Notes under the pieces: model-generated | What the model was told of the DNA's origin: nothing | Database searches by the model: none | Seen by the model: only the letters and a program-made list of their open reading frames with translations | In this document: one piece after another, positions 1-8,418 of the stretch | How positions within the stretch are numbered: the stretch's first letter is position 1 | How the letters are laid out: each line of letters starts with the position of its first letter | Made by a program: the position numbers and the translations under genes | Assembly (NCBI GenBank): GCA_958430865.1 | Contig: CAUDNR010000791.1 | Span: forward strand, 84,917-98,105 | Source: Entrophospora sp. SA101 | Lineage: Eukaryota; Glomeromycota; Glomeromycetes; Entrophosporales; Entrophosporaceae | Reading direction: 5' to 3' | DNA: 13,189 bases

Positions 1-263
1 ACAGCCAACTGAAGAAGATTGCATGAAATTTTCAATTAAAAAAAAATAAAGATAAAATTTTGCAAATAAGAATTTTTTTTTTAAAAAAAAAAATTTGAGA
101 TAAATTTTTTAATATATTAATATCTGTATTTGTGTTACATTCCGTAAACAACTTTAAAGTAATTTCACCCATAACAAAAAATAGTTTGGGCTTATAAAAA
201 AGTAATTTTTGCCCAAAGTGTTTCGGCAATTTCAACTACTAATAGTTTTGGCCGGAAACCTTA
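1..263. other. AT-rich left flank without a gene
   Basis: This stretch is dominated by A and T runs. A short 7-bp hairpin (TTTGGGC pairing with GCCCAAA, about 185-220) is visible. No convincing coding segment was found. The missing BTB part of the downstream BACK-TLDc pseudogene is not here, so it was either lost or lies beyond the left edge. Confidence 0.5.
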
Positions 264-1326
264 GATTTTTATGAACTGGATTTTAGTGAATTACTTGATG
301 ATTCACAAAACTATTATTTAATTATAGAAAAACAAAAATGGATTCAACGGGATTTAAACCATCTCTATCAAGACATCAATCATTTAATATACTTGGGGAT
401 TATTTTGAAAAATCGATCAACAATAGTCCATAATTATTTTTAAAATCTGACGACTTTAATGATATTGAAAAATCAGTATTTATTACTTTACTAGAAAATC
501 TTCATTTGGAATTCAAAGAAATTGAGATTTGGAATTCTGTTCTTCAATGGGGAATTGAACAAATTAAAATTTTTTTTGGGGGGGGAGAATATATTTCAGT
601 TTGGAACAATGATGACTATAAAGAGTTAAAAAATATAGTAGAGGATACTATTCCTTTAATTAGATTCCAGGATATCTCCAAGGAAGATTTTTATGATAAA
701 ACTAAACCTTATCAAAAAATTTTTCCTAAATTTTTATGGGAGAACTTTATAGATTATTATTTGGATCCTGGTGATGTACATCAAGCATTAAATTTATTGC
801 CACCAAGGATTCCATCATTAACAATCAATCATAATTTTATTTTACTTTTTGCAAGTTGGATTGATTAAAAAAATCCACCATACACTTCATTCAGGGAAAT
901 CACATATAAATTCAAACTTTTGTATCATAGTAGTAGGGATGGTTTAAACGAAACTACATTTCACCAAAAATGTGATAATATCAACAAGACCCTTGTAGTT
1001 GTCAAAATACAAAATTCAGAGCAAATTATTGGTGGTTATAATCCACTTAATTGGAATGGAATTGGGTTTAAAAATACAACAGAAAGTCTTATATTTAATA
1101 TAAGCAATAGAAATGATATCAACACTGCACAATTTAGTTGTGTAATTAATTGTCAGTGCAAGCACATAATTTGGTGCTTTCTTACTTGGTTTCCCAAGTT
1201 TGGTGGTGGGTTTGACCTTACAATTAATACAGATTGTTGTTTGGGTGGCTTACCAAGATCCTATAATAACATCAATATAGTAAAGGCAGCAAATTTGATG
1301 AATTTGAAGTTTTTCAAATAGGATAA
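264..1326 (+). pseudogene. Decayed BACK-TLDc (BTB/TLDc family) pseudogene
   Basis: The segment reads as the C-terminal two thirds of a BTB-BACK-TLDc protein, a family widely expanded in Rhizophagus and thought to act in ubiquitin-adaptor or stress contexts. The BACK part begins near 264 in one frame (DFYELDFSELLDDSQNYY) and shifts frame near 360-371. It continues through a TAA at 431-433 where the family usually has a glutamate, and through IWNSVLQWGIEQ (about 530). After ASWID an in-frame TAA at 866-868 interrupts the linker, yet the same frame continues directly into the TLDc domain (FKLLYHSSRDG, then IIGGYNPLNWNG and FGGGFDL). A final shift near 1260-1290 brings in the typical end FDEFEVFQI, stopping at 1324-1326. 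There are two stops and two shifts and no BTB domain, so this is a pseudogene rather than a spliced gene. Sequencing error is unlikely to explain four separate lesions. No promoter was identified. Confidence 0.85.
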
Positions 1327-1738
1327 AAATAATAATAAACACAATTTCATTATTATGATTTAATATTAAATCATTATTTATAAATGACTAGGTTTGATTG
1401 ATTATAATAATTGATAAACAATAATACATTATTAAATTTGATGAATTATGTTATTTAGAGATCTCTATGTAATTTGTATGATATTATGTTCACATTTCCT
1501 GGTTTTGTTACAGTATGCCCATATATTATTATCATATGTATTTATTTATTATTATATGTATAATATTGACACGTGCTTACTTGTACAGTTGCCAACACTT
1601 GGAAACAATTCATCAGGTTTCCCCGAGTTGCTGCTCTATCAGGTAGACAAAACTCCCCAAACAAAAACATACAATATATACCATCATAACATAAGTCAAG
1701 TACATAAACTCTTGCTATGAAGCCTTTACCAATAAAAT
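1327..1738. other. Intergenic stretch with one exon-like patch
   Basis: This is mostly AT-rich and noncoding. Around 1588-1642 the composition rises in GC, and an AG-bounded, GT-bounded open segment can be read (TTGTACAG before it, CAGGTAGAC after it). It gives protein-like residues such as TWKQFIRFPRVAALSGR in one frame. The family was not recognised. It may be a relic exon of a gene or transposon, or chance. Confidence 0.3.
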
Positions 1739-2008
1739 TTAATATATGGGACATGTCACAGCAAAAACCACCTCTGGGACTTTCTAACCAAAATTGATTT
1801 TTTTGCATAATAATAAACTATAACATAAGTATTATAATTGGTGAAAATATTAAACCCTATTTACATAATAAAAAAAAGAGAACTGGGTGACAAAGAATTT
1901 CTTTTTTATATGTTTAAATAGTGTGTAACGTAGTTGAATAAGGTGATACCGCAAAATGATCTACAAGTCTCAGAGGTGGTTTTTGCTGTGACATGTCCCA
2001 TATATTAA
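1739..2008. mobile_element. 270-bp MITE-like element with ~43-bp inverted ends
   Basis: The left arm (1739-1782) and right arm (1966-2008) are inverted copies. Both begin TTAATATATGGGACATGTCA and run through the CAGCAAAAACCACCTCTG core, with a mismatch soon after. The interior is AT-rich and has no open reading frame of note. The edges carry TTAA, or TA within TTAA, on both sides. This would suit a piggyBac-type (TTAA) or Tc1/mariner-type (TA) target duplication, and the symmetrical edge sequence does not allow a choice. It is a non-autonomous element in the spacer between the pseudogene and the Rtf1 gene, ending about 240 bp before the Rtf1 start codon. Confidence 0.8.
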
Positions 2009-2084
2009 TATGGATTTTAAAAAATATCTGGTAAATCGAACTTATTATCATTATTATTATTAAAATACGAAAAATCCGTTAAAT

Positions 2085-2122
2085 CCGTAATAACAATAAT
2101 AATTATTGTTATTATTATTATA
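2085..2122. repeat. AT-rich palindrome upstream of the Rtf1 gene
   Basis: The sequence AATAACAATAAT is followed directly by its reverse complement, giving a roughly 24-bp perfect palindrome embedded in ATT/TTA triplet repeats. It lies about 125 bp before the Rtf1 start codon. It could extrude as a cruciform or be a simple-repeat artefact. No regulatory role can be shown. Confidence 0.55.
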
Positions 2123-2244
2123 GAAAAATTTGGTTTTTGAAATTTTATCCGCTAAACCCCAAATGACTATAGATAGAATCAAATTTTAATATTTGACATG
2201 TGACACCATTATCCTAATTTTGTTCAAAAAAAAAAAAGATCAAA

Positions 2245-3143
2245 ATGAGTGATTTAGAAAATGAAATTCTTGAACTTATTGGAGGTGAAGGAAAAACTTC
2301 AACTGAAGCTGCTACCTCTACTTCTACTTCTAGTAGATCAGAAAAAAGAGTAAAAACTAAAAGAAAAAAAGTATTGTGTGTAGCAGATAGATGTGTGCAT
2401 TGTTGAAAAGTCGTCCACATGCATTTTGTAATACTTATTATTATATACATCTAGATCTCGTCGTGGTAATTATTCCGAAGAGGATGGTGATGCTAATAAT
2501 AATAAATCTGAATCATTTGGACCAGATTTATATCATGATGATGTTGACAGAGAAAGGTATCTGTAGCTAGTAATTATACTATATACATCATTTTCACTAA
2601 TATTTAATTGACAAATTAATAAACTATTTGTTTAGGTTAGAAAATTTACCAGAGTTAGAAAGAGAACAAATTCTTGCATCAAGAGCTGAAAAAGTATATT
2701 TATTTGATTTATGATTCATACACATCAAGATAAAAATAGTTATTTATTTAATTGATTGATTTTAGAGACAACATAATATGGATTTAAATGTTATAAAAAA
2801 TTTATATGATGAAGATGATGTAATTGAAGAAGAAGCTGGTAGTTCAAAAAGAAGTATGTTTTTATATTATCAATATATATATATATATATATTATTCATC
2901 AAATATTTATTTACTTATTGATGATAGGATCATCAAGAAAAAAGAAAGATTTACAAAAAGCAGATTTGGTGGAATTGAAAAGAAGACGTGCAGAAAAAGG
3001 GAAAATGAGACAAATTGTGAATATCATAGTAAATAAATAGTAATTTGAATCAATTATTATTGTTATTAAGTTGTATTTGTTTAATATTTATTTATAGGGA
3101 TCTGAAAGTCCAGAACCAGGAGAACATATTTCACAGGATGACA

Positions 3144-3181
<38 letters not shown>

Positions 3182-4637
3182 AGTGAAAATGATGCTCTTT
3201 CAAGTGATGATTCAAATGATAAATCTCACAATGATGTAAATAAATAATATAATCATAATATTTTTTCAAGGTCATTCCCATTCTCATTCTCATTCACATC
3301 AAATCATTTAGGATATTAAAATAGAAGATTTAAGGAAAATCCAGATCACACGTTCTCAAGTTGCTAAATGGATGTTTACTCAATATTTTGTCAAGACTGT
3401 TATAGGAAGTTTTGTAAGGTTAAATATAGGAAATAAAGATGGAAGACAAATTTATCGCATTTGTGAAGTAATTGGTAAGCAGTATAAAACTCACAATCAT
3501 TATTTTATTACAAAAAGTGTAACCTCATTTTTTATCAATGTTCACATTAACAATAATATACATGTAAATGTATTTTATAGGAGTCGAAGAAGTATCAACA
3601 CCATATTTTATTGAGAAATCTATTACTAATAAAGTTTTTCTATTAAAACATGCAGAAGCAGTAAAACAATTCAATATTCAAAATATTTCAAATAATTATT
3701 TTGATCAAGTATAGAATTAAAAAGTTTTGTCATATATAATTATATATAATTATTTATTTAATTAAACCATTCATCCATTTGTTCATTTAGGGTGAATTTG
3801 ATCGTTGGCGAATAACAATGAAAGTTGCCAAGTTACGAATGCCTTCTTTTGAAGATATTCAAAAGAAACAGTTACAGATAAAAGATGCAAATGAACATAA
3901 TCTTACACATCAGGAAGTTGATGAAATGGTTAAAATCAAGAAAGAATTGAGGAATTCTACATTTTTGTTAGAAAAATCTGAATCATCATCACCTTTACAA
4001 AAAGAATCATCATTGTCATCAATAAAACAACAAGAAGGAAAAAATCTCAAATCAATTGATATATTTAATAAGACATTGCCAATTTTAGAAACTGGTAGAA
4101 TTGCTGTTAAAAAAAGAAGTTATTTAGAGGAAATGGAAGAACAACAAAGAGAAGAGGAAAGGAGAAAAAGAAGATTAAGAGGTAGATATATATTTTATTA
4201 ATTATTGATTATTTATTTATCCAATCACTAATAATAATAAATCATTCATCTAATAATTAATTTTATACATATGTATATATAATTTTTACTAATTAACTAA
4301 TTATATGACAAAAAAAAATCAAGAAAAAATACCCAGGAAAAATTTGGATTCAATATTACATGATGATACACTTAATATAAAACTTGAACCGACAGATCCT
4401 AATTATAGGTTTCAAAAAGCCATCAATAGAAAGATGAAAAAACTAGAAACATTACTTTATAGTGCTGATATTGATATGAGACTTGTACCTGATCCTAGAT
4501 ATGAAATAGTTAGAGAATTTGTAGAAACAGAATATGAAAAAAAATATGAAAATTTTCGAAGAACAGTCCTACCACCTTTACCAAGTTCTGCTTATAATAA
4601 TAATCATTATGATGTTGGTGAACAAATAGAATTTTGA
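2245..4637 (+). CDS. RTF1: RNA polymerase-associated protein Rtf1 (Paf1 complex subunit)
   Basis: Rtf1 is the Paf1-complex subunit that binds Spt5 through its Plus3 domain and promotes histone H2B ubiquitination through its HMD segment during transcription elongation. The model has ten exons: 2245-2375, 2455-2556, 2636-2693, 2766-2853, 2928-3028, 3098-3235, 3312-3474, 3581-3708, 3791-4181 and 4324-4637, giving 537 residues. An acidic start (MSDLENEILELIGG) is typical of the family. The HMD lies near residues 65-125 and includes ENLPELEREQILASRAEK. An acidic linker with eleven consecutive Asp follows. The Plus3 domain spans about 214-315 (FVKTVIGSFVRLNIGN, then IYRICEVIGV, ending GEFDRW). The C-terminus has a charged helix (EEMEEQQREEERRKRRLR). 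Two borders are soft. Exon 5 could end at 3016, four residues shorter. The last acceptor (AAG at 4321-4323) follows an A-rich run rather than a pyrimidine tract, but it keeps frame and has ACTAAT branch-like sequences upstream. The C-terminal 104 residues of exon 10 are not ones I can match to the family. Confidence 0.9.
3146..3178 (+). repeat. (GAT)11 microsatellite coding for poly-Asp in Rtf1
   Basis: Eleven uninterrupted GAT codons in exon 6 encode the Asp tract of the acidic linker between the HMD and the Plus3 domain. The same run in other frames creates meaningless poly-Met (plus) and poly-His (minus) readings. Tract length is likely to vary between strains. Confidence 0.95.
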
Positions 4638-5176
4638 TTAATCTTTTCTATGTGCTTGTTGGTATTTTTCATAATCTGTTTAATATAATATTATTATAAA
4701 AAAATTTCAGGATTGAATATTTATTTCCTTATTTCATAATGATAATAATTAACTTTCAATTCCGAAATAACCAATTCACCTTTCTAATAAATTTGTAATT
4801 AAATATTTTGCCGGCCCAATTTTAAACTGAATTTAAATAAAACTGTAAAATCGGATTTAAATAAAACCACAAACCAGGACCTTGGTCTAAAAAACTGAAT
4901 AATCCAATTGAAAACAGTTATTTATATTACATACAAAACTCATGTCGGAGTTTAAATCACCAAGCTTGAGCACAAATTTGGCATTCAATTGAAAAATAAT
5001 GAAACAAAATAATTTAATTTAGAACTTGAATTAGGTAGATTTAAATCAAGAAATTTAATTTATACATTTTATTGTTTTTATATACTTTAGTACATTAGAT
5101 CATCATTATTTATTTATTAAGATTTAAATAATCAAAGTTTTTATTTTTGAAATCGTAGAGATCTGCAATTTTAGAT

Positions 5177-5182
5177 CACGTG
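5177..5182. promoter_or_regulatory. CACGTG palindrome (one of six in gene-free DNA)
   Basis: CACGTG (E-box type) occurs at 1570-1575, 5177-5182, 6039-6044, 10745-10750, 11030-11035 and 11236-11241, always outside the intact genes. The copies at 5177 and 6039 share TCACGTGAAT. Binding by a bHLH factor is possible in principle, but several copies sit in or beside mobile elements, so they may simply be element sequence. Confidence 0.3.
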
Positions 5183-5262
5183 AATTTGTTATAGAGAGTG
5201 TTGATTTATATTGCGAGTGTCAATCTGAGTTACCTAGTTATTAGGCAAGTTTTAATATCAAC

Positions 5263-5406
5263 ACATGTCTGATTTTCCTAGAACCTCCAATTTATAGTCG
5301 ATTTGTTATCTTACAACCCTAAGTCTGGATAGCTTCCCTATGGCACATGTCTAGTTTTCCAAATTTATAACCAAAAACTCTTTTGTCATACAACCCTAAG
5401 TCTGGA
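5263..5406. repeat. Two imperfect direct repeat units
   Basis: Unit 1 (about 5263-5329) and unit 2 (about 5345-5406) both begin ACATGTCT followed by a GATTTTCC or AGTTTTCC variant. Both contain AATTTATA and end with the identical ACAACCCTAAGTCTGGA. The middles have diverged by small insertions and deletions. The repeat may be a fragment of a larger tandem array or a duplicated transposon end. Confidence 0.75.
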
Positions 5407-6044
5407 CAAAGATCCTTTTCTATTGGTGTAGCTGGTATATTCCAAAGGCATCCTCTTGAGGTATGACTTAATAATTAAAATCCTGAATTTTCCCTGCAAT
5501 CAGCAAAGGCTTCTCTCTACCAGTTTATTTTATCTATTATTCCGATAGTATTATTAAAAAGAATTTTTGTATAAAGTTACAAGGTTTTTAACAAAATTCC
5601 CTTTTTTAACTCATTTATTTTTTGAAATCTTGGACCCAGTGACCCAGCTTTTAGAATATTGTTGAGTAAATGTGGCAAATAAACAGTATAAGGTGTTAAC
5701 AGTTAGTTTTTGTGTTTTATCCAAAAAAATTAAAAATATATTTTAAAAAACAAATTCCTAGTGCATAACTTTCTTTGATTTTAAAAATAACACACTTTGA
5801 ACAATTTGACTGATTATTAGTGATTATTGAGTGATTACAAAAGAAAAAATTGAATAGCATTTATTTCAATTATTATAATTTAAAATTTTTTTTTGTTTAC
5901 ATATTATGGAAGCATCACATAAACTCATTTGCAACATATATGAATTGATCAATGAGGGGGTCAAATTTTTCCAGAATCGATTCCATATTGAGTAAAATAC
6001 CTGACTGTAATTTGTATAAAATTTCATAATTTACATGTCACGTG

Positions 6045-6164
6045 AATCCGCTGTAGAAAGACCCATCCCCATCAAAAATCCGTTAACGTTGTGGAATAAA
6101 TTTATTAATATGACAATATTTAAATCCGCTGCGGCGAGTTCCGCTGTGACGAGGTTTGACTGTA
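6045..6164. mobile_element. One-ended fragment related to the 11540-11725 element
   Basis: The segment 6139-6164 (CCGCTGTGACGAGGTTTGAC and on to TGTA) matches the right arm of the element at 11540-11725 with only two differences. Further units of the same AATCCGCTGTG type occur at about 6045, 6075 and 6122, so the body is a short array of diverged subrepeats. No matching left end (TACAGTCAAACC) was found upstream, so the copy appears truncated. It ends some 60 bp before the helicase-like fragment, and the two could have arrived together or separately. Confidence 0.65.
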
Positions 6165-6225
6165 CATAATTATCACCATTTTCCCTCTTTAAAGACGTAA
6201 TTACGAAATTAATTACGTATTACAG

Positions 6226-6514
6226 GCGACGAAATTAATTACGGGTGGAGTTTGGATCCGGGGGAGGAGCAAAAAGTTAAACCAAAGAAGACACTATTGT
6301 TGTTGTTTTTGACGAGGCCCAATTTAATGATGCGGGCTATCAGTCTCTCCAATTCGAAATGATTAAGGCAGGTTATAATTGTTTAATAATGTCAGCTACT
6401 TTTCCAGGTGCTGACTTCCTCTTATTCAATGAAAAGAGTATTCGGTGGCAAATTGGATCCTACCGTGCCAGCCGGTTTAAAATCTTTTTCACTTTTTTTA
6501 CATTGATAAGATGA
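6226..6514 (+). pseudogene. Helicase-like (SF2, DEAx/SAT) coding fragment, possibly virus-derived
   Basis: From 6281 to the TGA at 6512-6514 one frame is open for 77 codons. It contains a Walker B or motif II box preceded by hydrophobic residues (VVVFDEAQFNDAG) and, about 25 residues later, a motif III (LIMSATFPG). That pair and spacing are typical of superfamily 2 helicases. The Gly directly after the SAT-x-Pro motif recalls the helicases of positive-strand RNA viruses of the potyvirus-like and flavivirus-like groups more than host DEAD-box proteins. Just upstream, in another frame (about 6226-6260), lies TKLITGGVWIRG, which would fit the residues leading to motif II, so a frameshift is likely. 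Walker A and the C-terminal helicase domain are absent, and a stop at 6278 precedes the open stretch. Homology fades after about 6470. It is a short dead relic. Its source (endogenised fungal RNA virus, transposon or host gene) is not settled by the sequence. Confidence 0.5.
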
Positions 6515-6873
6515 TACTTGGTCTTTTTAATAAGATCTTCCTAAATAAACCGTGCTTTTGGCCAATAGTTCACAAAACAAGCACTTTTTTGAACCAAGTA
6601 TTTTTTTTCTTTTCTGAAAGGTCTAACTCTTTAATACACCTAATGCTATAAGCCGGTCCTGTTAAAATTAAAATGAATGAATACCCACCTACCCAACTGT
6701 CAGTTATCTTTCCAAATTTGGAAATCAAAATTGGAGTGATACATGTACCTTTGTACTTTTGAAGAAAAAATTTCCTATTATAATAATTGTAATAATATTA
6801 TGCACATTCAGATTTCAATTTCACATAATTTCGATTTCAAATTGAGGACTTGATATTAATTATTAGTATTAAA
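6515..6873. other. Upstream region of the DUF218 gene
   Basis: This is AT-rich spacer. A 9-bp inverted pair (ATACTTGGT at 6514-6522 and ACCAAGTAT at about 6593-6601) brackets a segment with poly-T runs. No TATA box or other promoter element can be assigned with confidence. Confidence 0.35.
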
Positions 6874-8286
6874 ATGCGTTCAAAAAACCCTAAAAATCTT
6901 TCACTATCTTTACATAATTCAGATATAATATCTGAAGTAGAAAATCAACAGCAACAAACATTTAATAAAAATAAAAAATTTAAACAACTTTTAATATTAG
7001 GAGGTTTTTTATTAATAATGATAACAATAATAAATATTTATTATTTTTATATTTCAAATTTACAACAGCAAGAAAATTATAATTATAATAATGAGATTAA
7101 TGATATTTATTCATTTAATTTAATTTTACCAAATCCTCCAAAACCTGAATTAAAAGATTTAATTATAATACCAGGTCATTCAATTTATCTAGGAGGAAGA
7201 GTTAGTAATGGCAATATCAAAGATGATTTAGAAGATTTGGACAATTGGATTTTAGAAGATTATCAAAGAAATATTGATCATGTTAAAACTTTTATGAAAC
7301 ACATTGAAAGAGGATTGGAATTGCTTGGTAAAAATAATGAATCTTTGCTAATTTTTAGTGGGTAAATGTTTAATACATTAGCAAATTGTTTTATATGCAT
7401 ATATATAATTTATCTTTATATAGTAAATAAATCATTATAAATATATTATTTAATAAGTGGTCAAACAAGGTTTACAGCAGGTCCAAAGACAGAATCACAA
7501 AGTTATTGGGTAAAAATTTAGGAAATGAAAAAATATTATTATTGTTATTATTATTATTGTTGTTGTTATTTAACAATTGATTTTATTTATTGGTTTAGGA
7601 AATTGCTAGAATAATTTACAAAAATAATAATTTCAATAATGATGATGATAATTATTATTATTCATTATTTTCTCGGATTACAACTGAGGAATATGCAAAA
7701 GATTCATATGAAAATTTAATATTTTCTATATGTAGATTTTATGAATTCACAGGAAATTATCCAAATAAAATTACAATAATAGGATTTAAATTTAAATCTA
7801 CAAGATTTATTAATTTACATAGGCTTGCAATTAAATTTCCATTAGAAAGGTTTAACTATATTGGGATTGATCCTGAGAACAATTTATTAGATTCAGAGGC
7901 TGGTGAGGTAATCAATTAATAACTTTGATTATATTATATTTATATTTATATTCAGAATCAACTAAAATATATATTATATATAAGAATATAAATTCTTTGA
8001 TACCATTTCAAAAAGACTTATATGGATGTCATGATAAATTACAGAAGAAAAAATTATTGAGAAATCCATTTAGAAGAAGGTAAAAGTTTAAAAATTATAT
8101 ATTTATTTATAATTTAATAATAATAGTTATTATTTATATTTAATTATTATCATAAATGATTCATTGCTTCAATTTTTTTATAATAGTCATTCATATCATA
8201 TTACAAATCCAAAACTTTCATCTTTATTAAATTATTGTCCAAAAAATTATTCAAATTTATTTTTCTACAAATTACCTTGGGAATAA
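6874..8286 (+). CDS. DUF218 domain type II membrane protein
   Basis: The five-exon model is 6874-7361, 7458-7509, 7599-7907, 7985-8079 and 8187-8286, encoding 347 residues. The start is the ATG at 6874; the extra eight codons in front of it have no ATG. A hydrophilic N-terminus of about 37 residues is followed by one membrane helix (QLLILGGFLLIMITIINIYY, about 38-60). The rest should therefore face a lumen or the outside. The DUF218 domain starts near residue 95 (DLIIIPGHSIYLGGRV) and continues with LLIFSGGQTRFTAGPKTESQ across introns 1 and 2. The conserved fungal end FQKDLYGCHDKL and RNPFRRR appears before a Cys-Pro-containing C-terminus ending in LPWE. Bacterial relatives such as SanA, YdcF and ElyC act at the cell envelope; the biochemical role of the fungal group is unknown to me. 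Two acceptors are unusual, both AAG (7455-7457 and 7982-7984). The second is chosen because the TTCAG at 7951-7955 leads to a stop and lacks the conserved residues. Confidence 0.85.
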
Positions 8287-8418
8287 ATAATAATATATAA
8301 TAGATAGAATAATAAATCAACAATATCAAATAAATAAATAATGAAATTTACAATCTTAATAAAAAAAAAAGTAATTTACAAAAAAAAATAATATTAGTAA
8401 TAATAAAAATTTAAAATT
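8287..8418. other. Short convergent intergenic spacer
   Basis: Only 132 bp separate the stop codons of the DUF218 gene (plus) and the C2-domain gene (minus). The spacer is almost pure A/T with AATAAA-like strings on the plus strand (for example from 8282 and around 8310-8340), so the two 3' ends may overlap as antisense transcripts. Confidence 0.6.

Larger units (their letters stand above)
4638..6044. other. 1.4-kb gene-free spacer with repeat debris
   Basis: No intact gene is visible. Contents that can be named are: two copies of ATTTAAATAAAAC about 25 bp apart (4830-4866); a GTTATAGAGAGTGTT motif at 5188-5202, close kin of motifs at 11959 and 11976; TCACGTGA at 5176-5183; and an imperfect direct repeat at 5263-5406. 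A 29-codon reading from ATG at 5906 to TAA at 5993 is not recognisable. The region resembles old transposon residue. Confidence 0.5.

Noticed and set aside
32..235. Minus-strand open frame of 67 codons in the left flank
   Set aside because: Its residues are Lys, Phe and Leu runs from A/T homopolymers, and no family features are visible.
1448..1808. Overlapping open frames on both strands
   Set aside because: They run into the inverted-repeat arm of the MITE and show no recognisable domain. Only the small exon-like patch was kept, as a weak observation.
2214..2450. Minus-strand open frame opposite Rtf1 exon 1
   Set aside because: It is a shadow of the acidic, Ser/Thr-rich first exon and ends inside intron 1.
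3045..3293. Poly-Met (plus) and poly-His (minus) readings
   Set aside because: Both are other-frame readings of the (GAT)11 repeat that codes for Asp in Rtf1.
5906..5995. 29-codon open frame from an ATG
   Set aside because: It is too short, has no recognisable motif, and has no splice context that joins it to anything.
6281..6514. Helitron (RepHel) origin for the helicase-like fragment
   Set aside because: Helitron helicases are Pif1-like superfamily 1 enzymes with different motifs II and III. The DEAx plus SAT pair here is superfamily 2.
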